NCBI GenBank assembly: GCA_015179045.1
Contig: WHUZ01000102.1
Coordinates: 124,001 to 188,000, forward strand
Direction: 5' to 3'
From: Kalaharituber pfeilii
Lineage: Eukaryota > Ascomycota > Pezizomycetes > Pezizales > Pezizaceae
DNA: 64,000 nt
Numbering within the stretch: position 1 is the stretch's first letter; every line of letters starts with the position of its first letter. Below are positions 45,932-55,828 of this stretch, piece after piece. Made by a program: the position numbers and the translations under genes. The notes beneath the pieces are model-generated. The model ran no database searches. It was not told the DNA's origin and was given only the letters and a program-made list of their open reading frames with translations.

Positions 45932-47653
45932 ATGGCGGCGCAGGATTCCATCTCTTCAACACAGCTCACCCCAATTACTTCACAACATTATACTTCACCT
46001 AGCTCGACTTTCTCTTCCACCAATACAACTGCCAATAAGTTATCAACTACAATTACAAATTTCCCTATCCAGCTCACCACCCATGAGGGATATCGGGCAC
46101 TACTCACCTCATACAAACATAGACTCAAGGCATACCTTCCAGCCCCGCCAGTCACTACCTCTACATCCACCACAGTTCACACGACAACCGTGACAGCTCA
46201 TGTTGGTAAGCTGAAGTTAATGAAGACTACGACAGAAGAGGCAAAAACGACTACGACGACGACTGTAGCACAGGCATCGGGAGCAGAAGATTTTAATTTA
46301 GACGAAGTGACGCTGCAGGACTTGTGGCGGGTGGTACGGAAGCAGAAGCAGTTCCGGAGGTTGCGAGTGAGGATGGCAAGGGGGAAGGTCAGCGAGGCCA
46401 TGAGTCGAGAAAAGATGATGGAGAAGATGAGTAAAACACGGAGACTGAGACCGGTGGTCAATAGTAGAGAGGCGGCGAAATGGATTGTAATTTCGAAGGC
46501 GGTGTTGGATAGGTTGGGAAAGGTGGAGAAAGAAGAATGGACTTTGTTGAAGGGACTGGTGGTGGCGAGTAAAGGGGGAATAGCGTTAGGGCTGGAGCTC
46601 GGCGTAGAAGAAGGCAATCACGCAGTAGCGGCAGCATCGCAAGGAGTCTCAGAAGGTCTGTCGCAGCGGATACAGCCACAGAGAGCGGCAGAGCCTTCAA
46701 CCACTTCCAACTCTGTCCGCCCTGCTACCTCAACCTGTATTTCACCGAATTCTGACCGTAGCTGCAGAGCTAAACCTCGCAGGGAACGACAAACAGAAGC
46801 GGGAACGACACCGGAAATTCCACCAGAGAAAGCATCTCAGCGGAAATCTAATTTGAATGAACCAATAGTGTTCAAACGGCTATCCAGTCACCCTGCCGTC
46901 GATGTTCCATCCTCACACGCCTTGCCTATGCTAGCTGCAATAACGCGCACGCAGCGGCCAGATGAACCGGGTAGGACTACAACGGAGCCTACTTCACATA
47001 CTCTGGTAAGAGTTCACAAGCCGCTCAAGAGAGCTCAAGCAGCGCCCGAGGCCCTACCGACTCCGAAATCTAATTTGAATGAACCAATAGTGTTCAAACG
47101 GCTATCCAGTCACCCTGCCGTCGATGTTCCATCCTCACACGCCTTGCCTATGCTAGCTGCAATAACGCGCACGCAGCGGCCAGATGAACCGGGTAGGACT
47201 ACAACGGAGCCTACTTCACATACTCCGGTAAGAGTTCACAAGCCGCTCAAGAGAGCTCAAGCAGCGCCCGAGGCCCTACCGACTCCCACTCCTTTATCCC
47301 AGTCCCCAACGCTACCCCACCGCCAGGAGCCCACTACCACAATTCCGCAATTAGAACCACACTTGCAATTAACTACAGCAATGAGCACACAGACACAATC
47401 TTCAGCTCGGAAATTCGACTCAGAAACAGAATTCAACTCCGATTCCACTTCAGGTTCATCATATGACGAATACATTGATTCAGGCTCAGAATACAGCTAC
47501 GTCTGGCATTCCGGGTACACTAGCGACAATGAAGGGGATGATGGGGAGGCTGTAGCAAACAAATCAGGATCAATTGATTTGGATGCACAGGTACATAGAT
47601 TTGAGTGTATGTCGCCAGTTGATTGGGCTGCGTTTTCTTCTAGAAAGAAGTGA
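45932..47653 (+). CDS. Unknown Ser/Thr-rich protein with internal tandem duplication
   Basis: A single exon of 573 codons with a good start context (aatATGgcg). I do not recognise the family. After a Thr/Ser-rich N-terminus comes LTTHEGYRALLTSYKHRLKA, a Thr-rich region, then an ordered basic helical part (residues about 125-225: LQDLWRVVRKQKQFRRLRVR, KWIVISKAVLDRLGKVEKEE). The second half is disordered. A 74-residue unit starting KSNLNEPIVFKRLSSHPAVD occurs twice in tandem (residues about 305-452). The C-terminus is acidic and Ser/Tyr-rich (SDSTSGSSYDEYIDSGSEYS). No signal peptide or TM segment is seen. It may be a lineage-specific gene; its open frame across repeats suggests it is real. Confidence 0.65.
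   Translation: MAAQDSISSTQLTPITSQHYTSPSSTFSSTNTTANKLSTTITNFPIQLTTHEGYRALLTSYKHRLKAYLPAPPVTTSTSTTVHTTTVTAHVGKLKLMKTTTEEAKTTTTTTVAQASGAEDFNLDEVTLQDLWRVVRKQKQFRRLRVRMARGKVSEAMSREKMMEKMSKTRRLRPVVNSREAAKWIVISKAVLDRLGKVEKEEWTLLKGLVVASKGGIALGLELGVEEGNHAVAAASQGVSEGLSQRIQPQRAAEPSTTSNSVRPATSTCISPNSDRSCRAKPRRERQTEAGTTPEIPPEKASQRKSNLNEPIVFKRLSSHPAVDVPSSHALPMLAAITRTQRPDEPGRTTTEPTSHTLVRVHKPLKRAQAAPEALPTPKSNLNEPIVFKRLSSHPAVDVPSSHALPMLAAITRTQRPDEPGRTTTEPTSHTPVRVHKPLKRAQAAPEALPTPTPLSQSPTLPHRQEPTTTIPQLEPHLQLTTAMSTQTQSSARKFDSETEFNSDSTSGSSYDEYIDSGSEYSYVWHSGYTSDNEGDDGEAVANKSGSIDLDAQVHRFECMSPVDWAAFSSRKK
46844..47287 (+). repeat. 222-bp direct tandem duplication inside the coding region
   Basis: Units 46844-47065 and 47066-47287 are in frame (74 codons each) and differ, as far as I can see, at a single base (ctctggtaag versus ctccggtaag), changing Leu to Pro. 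The near identity indicates a very recent event or ongoing homogenisation. Confidence 0.92.
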
Positions 47654-48830
47654 GCGTGAATGGGAGTGACCTTGGGATCACAGGCGCTATTGTTGCTTTT
47701 GGATGTGAAGTGTCAGCCTATCACATTGCGTAATGGTTGTGGGGGCGCTCTAGGGTGTAAATGCCTGTGTAAGGTACCTTTTGCATTTTCTGTTGTTTGG
47801 CCTGAGCAGGGCCTTAGTTCGATTCACTTTGGACATTTTATCAATGCCGCATGCTTAATATAATTCTATACGACGCACCAAACCATGAAAATCTCGCCAT
47901 GTGAAATCAGTACCGAAAGTTGACCAGAAAAGCACGAATATCAAGGATGTTTATATGTAAACAACTAAAGATGGTGGATAGCGGCATACGCCACTCCGGT
48001 ATTATGGCCGATGCTTCTTACTATGCAGTACTTATCAAGTTTATCCGTTACCCTGAAACATCTAATAGAATTGAATTTGCAATGAAGGTTGCATCTAGGC
48101 AGCCTCGCTCCACATCCCAGACACCAATTGCGGGTTTAGAAGGACCAGAATTACGGCTGCAGCAGTGGTGGCGTACCAACAGATGCTTACTCTCTTCACA
48201 GATTGGCGAGAATGATAAATTTATGGCCAAGACAAAACCAATTTCCCATACACAGCGCGGCCATTTCAATATGGGGGACAGTCAAAGGCATGGCAATAGA
48301 GGGCTTCAAGCAGCTGCGGCATGCTGTGGGAACTCTGACCATGATAACATGGCTGCGGATTCGCCTGTATGCTAATATACATATATGTGGTGGAGACGAC
48401 TGGTTGATTACTACCATATGTAATCATGGAACTCTGTAGTCTGCATGCGAGGTTATGTGACCCTGGCTAATACAAACTTCAGTTTCGGTCAAAATGAAAT
48501 GATGCGCTTGACCACGTTCAATTTCAGTTTGAGAGTTACGAATGCCATCAAAGCCGTACGGCCGTTCTCCAGATAATTCTTTCTAGTGCTGCGAATAGCT
48601 CGCGTATGGTCGAGCCGGTGCCATGCACCTGTATCCGTACTCTACAACCTGGCCACTTGTAGCTGGATATCTAAGCCGCCCAGAGCGGCACATCACGATA
48701 TCCACTTAAGCATACAGTAAATCATAGTTGCAAGCATACAAGAATTGTCAGCGAGAACTACTGAGCAAGTTATCTTTTTCTCTTTTAGTCTCGCTACTAC
48801 TGCCCTGACCTCGTCTTGTAACTAGACACT
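47654..48830. other. Intergenic, nothing recognised
   Basis: An open frame at 47920-48375 without domain content or good context is not called. No repeats are visible until the retroposon tail at 48844. Confidence 0.45.
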
Positions 48831-48843
48831 GACTATCCCAGAC

Positions 48844-48925
48844 TCCATTCTTTAACAAACTGGCCCTGCCATGGCGAACAGCTACAAGCGGGGTCACGTG
48901 CTATAAAAAAAAAATAAAAAAAAAA
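48844..48925 (+). mobile_element. Solo LINE tail A with 20 extra 5' nt
   Basis: A 61-nt body (tccattctttaacaaactgg, then ccctgccatggcgaacagc and so on) followed by an A-rich run. Perfect 13-bp duplication gactatcccagac at 48831-48843 and 48926-48938. It is the only solo tail A extending clearly beyond the base of the stem-loop. Confidence 0.88.
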
Positions 48926-48938
48926 GACTATCCCAGAC

Positions 48939-49969
48939 AGTGGAATGAGGTTACCCCCACCAAGACTACATACCTATCAAGTGCAGTAAAGTTAGCCATG
49001 GGAACTCTAGAAGTTCAAGGCGCACCTATAGTATGTACGTATCCTTTGCTAAGCCTTTAAAAAGAAATGCTGGACGTTGTAGAGGTCCATCTGAATCCCC
49101 ACAAATCTTGGATTTTCATGTGAAGTATTACTCCAAACGTACTCGGGTTCATGAATGTATGCATCACATATTATTTTACTGTGTTTCACCACGACGCCAC
49201 CTCCCGACGCACGTTTTACACCAAAACTGATGACCGAGAGCATATATCTTAACACAACCAGTGCAGACCTTTATTTTGCAGTTTGCAGCAAAGCTAAACC
49301 AAAGGCGATTCTTCATGTCTTGCCTCTCTCTAGCTACAAACTAAGCTTTCAAGGGCTTATGGCTCAGCACATTTTCGCATGATGTTTTGGCATTTATTTG
49401 TGTGGGGCCCTATACAAAATACTCATTGCACTAGTACACACCACTATTCTCAACGTAGCTTACAATGGTCATAAAACTCTAATAAAGGGATATACCTAAT
49501 GTAGATAGCTGCGTGGTTGATGTCAGTTGTGGGAGATGTTCTCTGAACATTGTGAATAACTCAACAACCCATATAAGATAGCATTCCGCAAATTTTCTTG
49601 TACATTTGCATGAAGTAAAGTTATGACACTCAAGTGTTTTAGTAATTTTATCAAATTTATTGTCGCTGTGGGTATTGTGGGAGGGATCAAAGAGGAAAAT
49701 TCACGAAGGGGAAGAAGAACACGCAAAGGTAAAAGGAGAAAGATAAGGATAGAGATCGCAATGTAAGAAGAAGACCGGTTTACTATATCTAGAGAACACA
49801 ACGGAACAACTGTACCGGTAAGACCTAACAGGCAAAACCCAGTTATACTGTGACCCTTAACGACGATGATGATGATCTTCGGAGGCCGGGCGAACCCTTC
49901 TGGGCCGGCGAACCTACCCGCGCCGCTGAACCCGCAGAATTTGCCGGTACAGCCGAACAGTTAGTAGTA
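48939..49969. other. Intergenic up to the GGCC-rich repeat
   Basis: AT-rich until about 49850, then GC-richer with a short gat-repeat (49861-49877). A long plus-strand frame beginning at 49850 runs through the GGCC repeat into the LINE below. No separate gene is supported. Confidence 0.4.
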
Positions 49970-50104
49970 CCAATGAATCCAACAGGCCAGGCCTGGACTG
50001 GCCTGGACCGTGAAATTCTGGGCCTGGCCAGGCCAATCAGGCCGGCCCAGGCTGGTCCAGGCGGTTTCAGTCCAATGCAGATCACGGCCTGTCGGATTCA
50101 TTGG
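49970..50104. repeat. GGCCTGG-rich fold-back element with 19-bp terminal inverted repeats
   Basis: The ends ccaatgaatccaacaggcc and ggcctgtcggattcattgg are inverted copies (18 of 19 match). The interior consists of ggcctgg/ccaggcc units and is strongly self-complementary. Part of it is the reverse complement of 45500-45560, whose right border has the same end sequence. No direct target duplication was found. Confidence 0.65.
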
Positions 50105-52721
50105 CCGAACTCGCTGGAGCGACCGAGCCCACCAGACGAATTGACTCCCCCTGATGTAGTAAATAAGCTCATTGAGAGGCTGCTCAAGGCACTCGCAGGC
50201 ACCTCAAACCGCTCAGCTCCAGGGCCTGATGGCATTAGCTATAGGTTCATCAAGCTGATCAACAAAACAGTACTGGGGAGGCAACTGATGAAGGAGCTGG
50301 CTACTGAACTGGATGGAGGCAGGATGCCAAAGGGCTGGCAATTCAGCAAAGTCATCATGATACCGAAATCTGGGAAAGACCCTAAGCAGGCGAAGAGTTG
50401 GAGGCCAATTCAACTAATCAACTGCGTGGGCAAGGTGATGGAGAAAGTGGTTGCAGATGACCTACAGGATGCGGGCCTGTTCCACAAGGGACAGTTTGAG
50501 GGGGTGAGAGGCAGGTCTGCCATCGATGCCTTGTTCCGGGCTGTAGTAGTCAGCCAGAGAGCACTTGCACGGAAGTGAGGCGCAGTTTGGATCATGGAGG
50601 ATGTCAAGGGCGGATTTGGGAACACAAGATGGGAGGTTGTCAGGGAGCGGGTTCAGGGCTCACCAGCTGAGAAATGGTTACCTTGGCTAGAGACCTTCTT
50701 CAGAGAGCGTGAATTCGAAGTCGAGTGGGATGGGCAGGTGAGGGGCAGCGGAAAGTCAAATGTGGTGGTGCCACAGGGGTCTCCACTGTCCCCAGTAGTG
50801 TTCCTGATCTACATAGCACCAATTCTGGAGGAGATGGAGCTGAAGGCAGCTAGGGCTGCAAGAGAATGCCAATGTGAGGTGGAGATCCCTCGTTCGTCGA
50901 TGATGTCAATTGCGTGGTAGTAAACTGGGGACCAGCTAAGGACATGAAACGGATCGGGGCCAGGGTAGCAGAGGTAGTTAGGGAGGTAGCTCATGCCCAC
51001 GACCTGCACTGGAGGCCTCGAAGGAGGAGGTCCTAGCCATTGGTAAGAAGGCGAAGAAGAGAGCAGATGTCGAGAGGTGCAAGTAGCTGGGTGTGATTTG
51101 TGACAGCACTCTTGATTTCGACCTTCACTGGAAAAGCCGGATCGCCAAAGCCAGGAATCTCATGGGTACGCTGTCCGGGCTAGGCAACTCTCAATGGGGT
51201 ATGAGCCCGATCTCATGAAGAAAGGCATACACGGGCATGATAAGGGCAGTGGCCCTTTGGGGGTCCGAAATCGGGTGGAGAGGCCAGAAGCTGTGGAGAG
51301 AGGAGCTTGAGAGGTTGCAGTACCAGGCACTTCGCAAATGCACTGATGCAGTCCGAGGGGCAGCGAGAGCAAAGGTCGAGGCCATTGCCGGAGTGGAGAC
51401 CATAGCGATGATCCTCGATCGAGGCCAAGCAAGGGATGCTCTGAGATCAGTAAGGGACCCCACAGGGGTGGGGGACCTGTGGCCTGAAAGCTTCAGAGGG
51501 GTTGGAGCCTCAGACCCAGACAGAGAGGGTGAGAGGGGGAGAGACTGGAGAGATTTCAGCTTAGGTCACGCTACAGACAAAAATGACGGATTTGAGTCAG
51601 TAGCTGGAAAAATTGCCAGCACTCTCGAAGTCGATGAGGAGGAGAGATTCTCCTGGGGGCGAGATGTACACTCACTTCAGGCGGAAGTTGAGATCATTGA
51701 TCTCAAACTGGGCAAGGAGCCCTGCCATGGCGAACAGCTGCACGCGGGGTCACGTGAAAAAAAAAAAAAAAAAAAAAAAACTGGGCAAGGAGGATGCCCC
51801 AGCCAAGTGGGAAGAGGCTATCAACAAGGTCAAGGGCGACCCTATGGCCATATCTACAGATAGCAGCAGCAGTGAGGAAGGTGGAGTTGAAGGTGGGTGG
51901 TGCTGGAGGCAGGTAGTAGCGGGTGAGTCAGAAGGGCCCCAGTGGGTAGGCACAAAGGCTACTGTGTGGGACGGCGAGGTCTCGGGAATAAGGGGTGCCC
52001 TTGAAGCAGTTGATGGCAGCGCAAAAGTGCTGCTACCTGCAGACTCCCAGGCAGCCATTAGTGCAGTCCAGAAAGCAGGAAAAGCTGGCAAGGCAAGGAC
52101 CGCAGACCTAGCGCAGGTAGTAGAGCTCATCGCAGAAAGGCGGTAGAGGCTGAGAGAGACTGGGGCCGTGAAGCTTGCTTGGGTCAAGGCCCCGTGATGG
52201 TCAAAGAGGGGGCCAGGTGCAAGAGGTATGATGGCCAGGCCACTGGAGGGCGGTCTGAGACAGGAGTTAGTTCGAAAGAGAAAGGAGGAGAGGGAACGAG
52301 CTGGGTTCGGGAAGGGCAAATTTGTGAGGTGGGGCAGGAGAGCACTCACAAATTACACCTGGCTGCGGACCGGAAAAGGCGGAGCGATGTGGAAGAGGGT
52401 GATCGGTGGTGAGGAGGTGCAATGCACGTGTGGAGAGAAGTGGAGTGCTGAGCATGTGGTGTTCAGGTGCACCGAGCTAGAGGGACCTCAGAGGAAGGAT
52501 AAGGATGGGGTACAAGTCACCTGGCAATCCTGGGAGGGCTTAGAGGAGAAAGGGTGGAAGCAGGAGGATGTGGAGGGCGATCCGGTCGAGCATTGGTTTG
52601 CCAGCCTTGATCTGGGGTAGCTGGGTGTGTACGTAGAGTATGTAGTTAGCGGCCTGTAACCTGACCCGGGTACATGGGTCCCTGCCATAGGCTGGTAGCC
52701 TGTATGCGGGGTTACGTGACT

Positions 52722-52754
<33 letters not shown>
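50105..52754 (+). mobile_element. Degenerate LINE family A copy (RT and RNase H)
   Basis: A Tad-like non-LTR retrotransposon ORF2, broken by stops and frameshifts. RT motifs in order are SNRSAPGPDGISYRF (about 50207), WRPIQLINCVGKVMEKVV (50401), MEDVKGGFGNT (50594), VVPQGSPLSPVVFLIY (50767) and, one frame away, SFVDDVN (50893). RNase H-like sequence follows at about 51850-52145 (KATVWDGEVSGIRGALEAVD, LLPADSQAAISAVQKAGKAG). The C-terminal CTCGEKWSAEHVVFRC leads to a stop at 52618-52620. It ends in tail A (52680-52721) and poly(A). The 5' border and target duplication were not identified. A solo tail A sits inside at 51720. Confidence 0.85.
51720..51780 (+). mobile_element. Solo LINE tail A inserted into an older LINE copy
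   Basis: A 37-nt body starting exactly at ccctgccatggcgaacagct, then 24 A. Perfect 12-bp duplication ctgggcaaggag at 51708-51719 and 51781-51792. It splits the RNase H part of the surrounding family A copy. Confidence 0.92.
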
Positions 52755-52756
<2 letters not shown>

Positions 52757-53554
52757 CATCGGAACTGGCATGAGACTAGGAGTTACATGGCTATGATAGC
52801 ACTGGTAAGTGCTGTCACAAGCATCATTCAGCGGAGACGTTGCGAGATGAGTAAGCAAGCAAGAAAGCTAACATGAGAGTGCAGAAACTGCTTTTTTTTT
52901 TTTTGTTGCGATATCCTTCTTTCTACAGCGTTCAGTGGGGCTATACAGTGCAATGGGTTCGGATTGGTTACGTTTGCCGACGCATGTGGATTTATGGTCA
53001 AAGTCGATCAGCATCACAATTTCAGATAGAGGCCCAGTCCACTCTGATGCAGGTACAGCGTCGGGACATCTAGCCGAAGCGTAGGTCTGACTGATACATT
53101 TCGGGCCATTCCCTATGATGCACCCTTTAGTGATTTATTTTCCTCGGGCTCTAAAACACAAAATCCACCGGACTCCCTATTTCATAATCCCCGATTTTTA
53201 CACACTTTATGGGACAGGCTTAAATCCCCGATGGGGATTATGATGGTCAATTCTTATGCTTTTTGGGTTATTGCTTTTATGTATACATCACACTTTGGTT
53301 CTGCGCCTAGGTATATGGACAGGGATCAACGCATATTATGAGCTATGCAGTGTTTGGTATAAACTAGCATATTTTCATATGGTTGGCTGTGGATCTCCAT
53401 CAAAATTTCATAATAGCGTCCAATGTTTATTATGTCAGAAGTATCTGGACAGCTGACATAATAAATTTAGGACTTTACATCAACATGATAGATAGGTCTT
53501 AAGATTCCGAAAAACTACTCTTAGTGGCGGCTGGCCTGGGAGCTTTTCTAGAGC
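52755..53554. other. Intergenic, nothing recognised
   Basis: Contains small ORFs and a palindromic aatccccgatggggatt at about 53224-53240. No gene or mobile element could be supported. Confidence 0.45.
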
Positions 53555-53563
53555 TATCCCGAG

Positions 53564-53633
53564 AACACCTCGACATAGCCCATAGGGCGGCAAGCGAGTA
53601 ATGATATTAAAAAAAAAAAAAAAAAAAAAAAAA
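53564..53633 (+). mobile_element. Solo LINE tail B (minimal retroposon)
   Basis: A 45-nt body beginning aacacctcgacatagcccat, then about 24 A. A 9-bp duplication tatcccgag flanks it at 53555-53563 and 53634-53642. It contains only the tail B stem-loop. Confidence 0.85.
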
Positions 53634-53827
53634 TATCCCGAGGGCTCTCCATAGGCTGTTCCGGATGCCGCTCCGGATACCATTCTGGATGCCATTCTGG
53701 ATGCCATTTCGGAGGCGGTCCCGGAGGCTGTCCCGGAGGCTGCCTTGAGGGCTATTCTCACTCTTATTATATTTCGAGTATTAATCAATATTTATTTATA
53801 TACATATGGGCATCATGCTATATGATT

Positions 53828-53882
53828 GCCCTGCCTTGGCGAACAGCTGCATGTGGGGTCATGTGATATTAAAAAAAAAAAA
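53828..53882 (+). mobile_element. Solo LINE tail A (minimal retroposon)
   Basis: A 43-nt body beginning gccctgccttggcgaacagc, then 12 A. An 11-bp duplication gctatatgatt lies at 53817-53827 and 53883-53893. The short A-run and base changes suggest it is older than the others. Confidence 0.88.
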
Positions 53883-54108
53883 GCTATATGATTATTCCCA
53901 CCAGCAGTATTAGAACAGCACTACAATAGTAGTGAAATAAAATAGCAGTATCCTACCTCTAGTGGTGATACTCTCATTGTACCTCTCACGGCTTCAAAAT
54001 TTGTAGCTAACTTAGCACACATGTGTGAAACGCTTAGAACCATATTATCATGACTGCTGTACATGTCGATTTCAATATTTTTGAGATCACCCTTATTGAT
54101 AGTGGCTT

Positions 54109-55037
54109 TTTTTTTTTTTTTTTTTTTTTTTTTAATCACATAACCCCGCTTGTAGCACTTGGCCATGGCAGGGTCCCTGGGCAAGCCCTCATAGCCCGGA
54201 GACAGGCTAAACTAACTCTCTACGTACATGGCCCCCACGCGCCGTCGCCCCCGCTCTCCTAGCTTCTAGAACCTGACCCCGCATTCTCCTACCTTCTAGA
54301 ACTTGACCCCAGCGAAGAAATTCTCCAAAACGTCATACTCCTCCCCATTCTCCGCCTTTCTCTTCCAATTCTTTTCCATGTCGCCCCACCTCTCAAAGCC
54401 TTCTGGACGGTTCTTCTGGTTTCTGCATCGGAAAGCGAGGTGCTCCCCGGTTTGCACCTCCCCGCACCTGCACTTATCCGACTCAGCCGCCCCTATCCTC
54501 TTCAACCACACTGCACACCTCCCTCTCTCCAGGCGCAAGGCAGTGAAATTGGATACTGCCATCCTATTCCACTCCATGACCTTTCCTCCTCCAAAGCCCT
54601 CCGCTTCTCTCTTCTCCCTCCACGCCTTCACCCTCTGGCGCACCCCACTTCCGGTGGCCACCTCCTTCCCCTGCATCACCGTCCCCTTCTTCGCCCACTC
54701 ATCCGCCTTCTCATTTCCTGCGATTCCGATGTGAGCCTTGACCCACATCAATTTCGCATCTCCTCCCTTCTTCTTCCTCCTCGCTACCGCGTTCACCACC
54801 CTTCTCACATCCTCGGTCTTTCCCTTTCCCTCCTTGCCTGCCTTCTGAATCGCCATGACAGCAGCTTCAGAATCTAAGCAAACCAGGACCGGTACCTCCT
54901 CCGGTACACTCTCCAGCGCCCTTCTCACCCCCCTCACCTCCCCGTCAAAAACCGTCGCCGTTCTCCCTACTACCTCCGCCACCACCGCTGATCTCCCCCA
55001 CACCCCCGCCCCCACCTTGCTGTCCTCGACCTTGCTA
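54109..55037 (-). mobile_element. 5'-truncated LINE family A copy
   Basis: A 929-bp minus-strand insert with a perfect 12-bp duplication tgatagtggctt (54097-54108 and 55038-55049). It runs from inside the RNase H domain to tail A and poly(A) (poly-T on plus). It is GC-rich and its reading frame is open, unlike the copy at 50105-52754. Confidence 0.92.
54296..55015 (-). CDS. LINE ORF2 fragment: RNase H and zinc-knuckle end
   Basis: An uninterrupted 239-codon frame, the 3' end of ORF2 of a Tad-like LINE. RNase H residues are visible: Glu in VFDGEVRGVRRALESV, Asp in VLVCLDSEAAVMAIQKAG, and HIGIAGNEKADEWAK near the end of the domain; the first catalytic Asp lies upstream of the truncation. A basic linker leads to CRCGEVQTGEHLAFRC and the terminal YDVLENFFAGVKF. 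Without RT, promoter and ORF1 it cannot act alone. Compared with the copy at 44952-45433 only about three residues differ, so the source element was active recently. Confidence 0.85.
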   Translation of the reverse strand: MGAGVWGRSAVVAEVVGRTATVFDGEVRGVRRALESVPEEVPVLVCLDSEAAVMAIQKAGKEGKGKTEDVRRVVNAVARRKKKGGDAKLMWVKAHIGIAGNEKADEWAKKGTVMQGKEVATGSGVRQRVKAWREKREAEGFGGGKVMEWNRMAVSNFTALRLERGRCAVWLKRIGAAESDKCRCGEVQTGEHLAFRCRNQKNRPEGFERWGDMEKNWKRKAENGEEYDVLENFFAGVKF

Positions 55038-55828
55038 TGATAGTGGCTTGCTCACGCTATTCAGTACTGTATATGCGAATAACTTAAAGCCACAATAGCT
55101 GCTCTTTTCTGAAGAATTATTTCAGAACCTATGAAAATATTAGTATCTTCCTTACTATAATAGCTGAGTCTTTACTTACCTTTTTGCTTGCCATCCTTGT
55201 GATATTATTATGTATAGAGACCTTGTACTAGTACATAAGCTCAAAGATGACTCAACACACTATGTAGCCATTGATGCAGTGCGCAGGCAAAAGTTTTTGG
55301 GACTACAGTCAGACCTTGTTATAACGAACACGTAAAATTTGGCCCTTTCTTTTCGTTATAGCAAGGTTTTCGTTATGAGAAAACCTTTAATATATCTGCA
55401 GCAAAAGCAAAAACCTTTGAGATACCCCATCATATCATTGAAATAGTAACAACACCCTCTTGGCATGGTTTTCTAAGAGTAGCTATATATGCGTGTTCAG
55501 CAAGTGCATCAAGTTCTAAGATACTGGCAATACCTCTTTTTTTAACATATTCGACATAATGCCACTCGGTTGGTGGAGCAGTTGAGCAGAAGCCTGATAC
55601 AGAGCAGCGAGAGTAGTGAGTACGAGTAGGAGTGGTAGGTAGTCTAACAGCTGGAGTAGTTAGTAGTAACTGCAGCAGTGAACCTGGAGTTGAACAGCAA
55701 TAAGCTGAATAGTAGGAATGAGCCAAATAGCTAGGGGCATATGTCGACCAAGTGGCAGTATTGCATATATGTCCAATGCGTTTAAACAAATAGGCATATT
55801 GCCCACACCAGACCAAGCGGCAAACACT

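Noticed and set aside
47920..48375. 151-codon ORF
   Set aside because: Starts at a non-ATG codon, no recognisable domain, and a second overlapping antisense ORF has equal quality.
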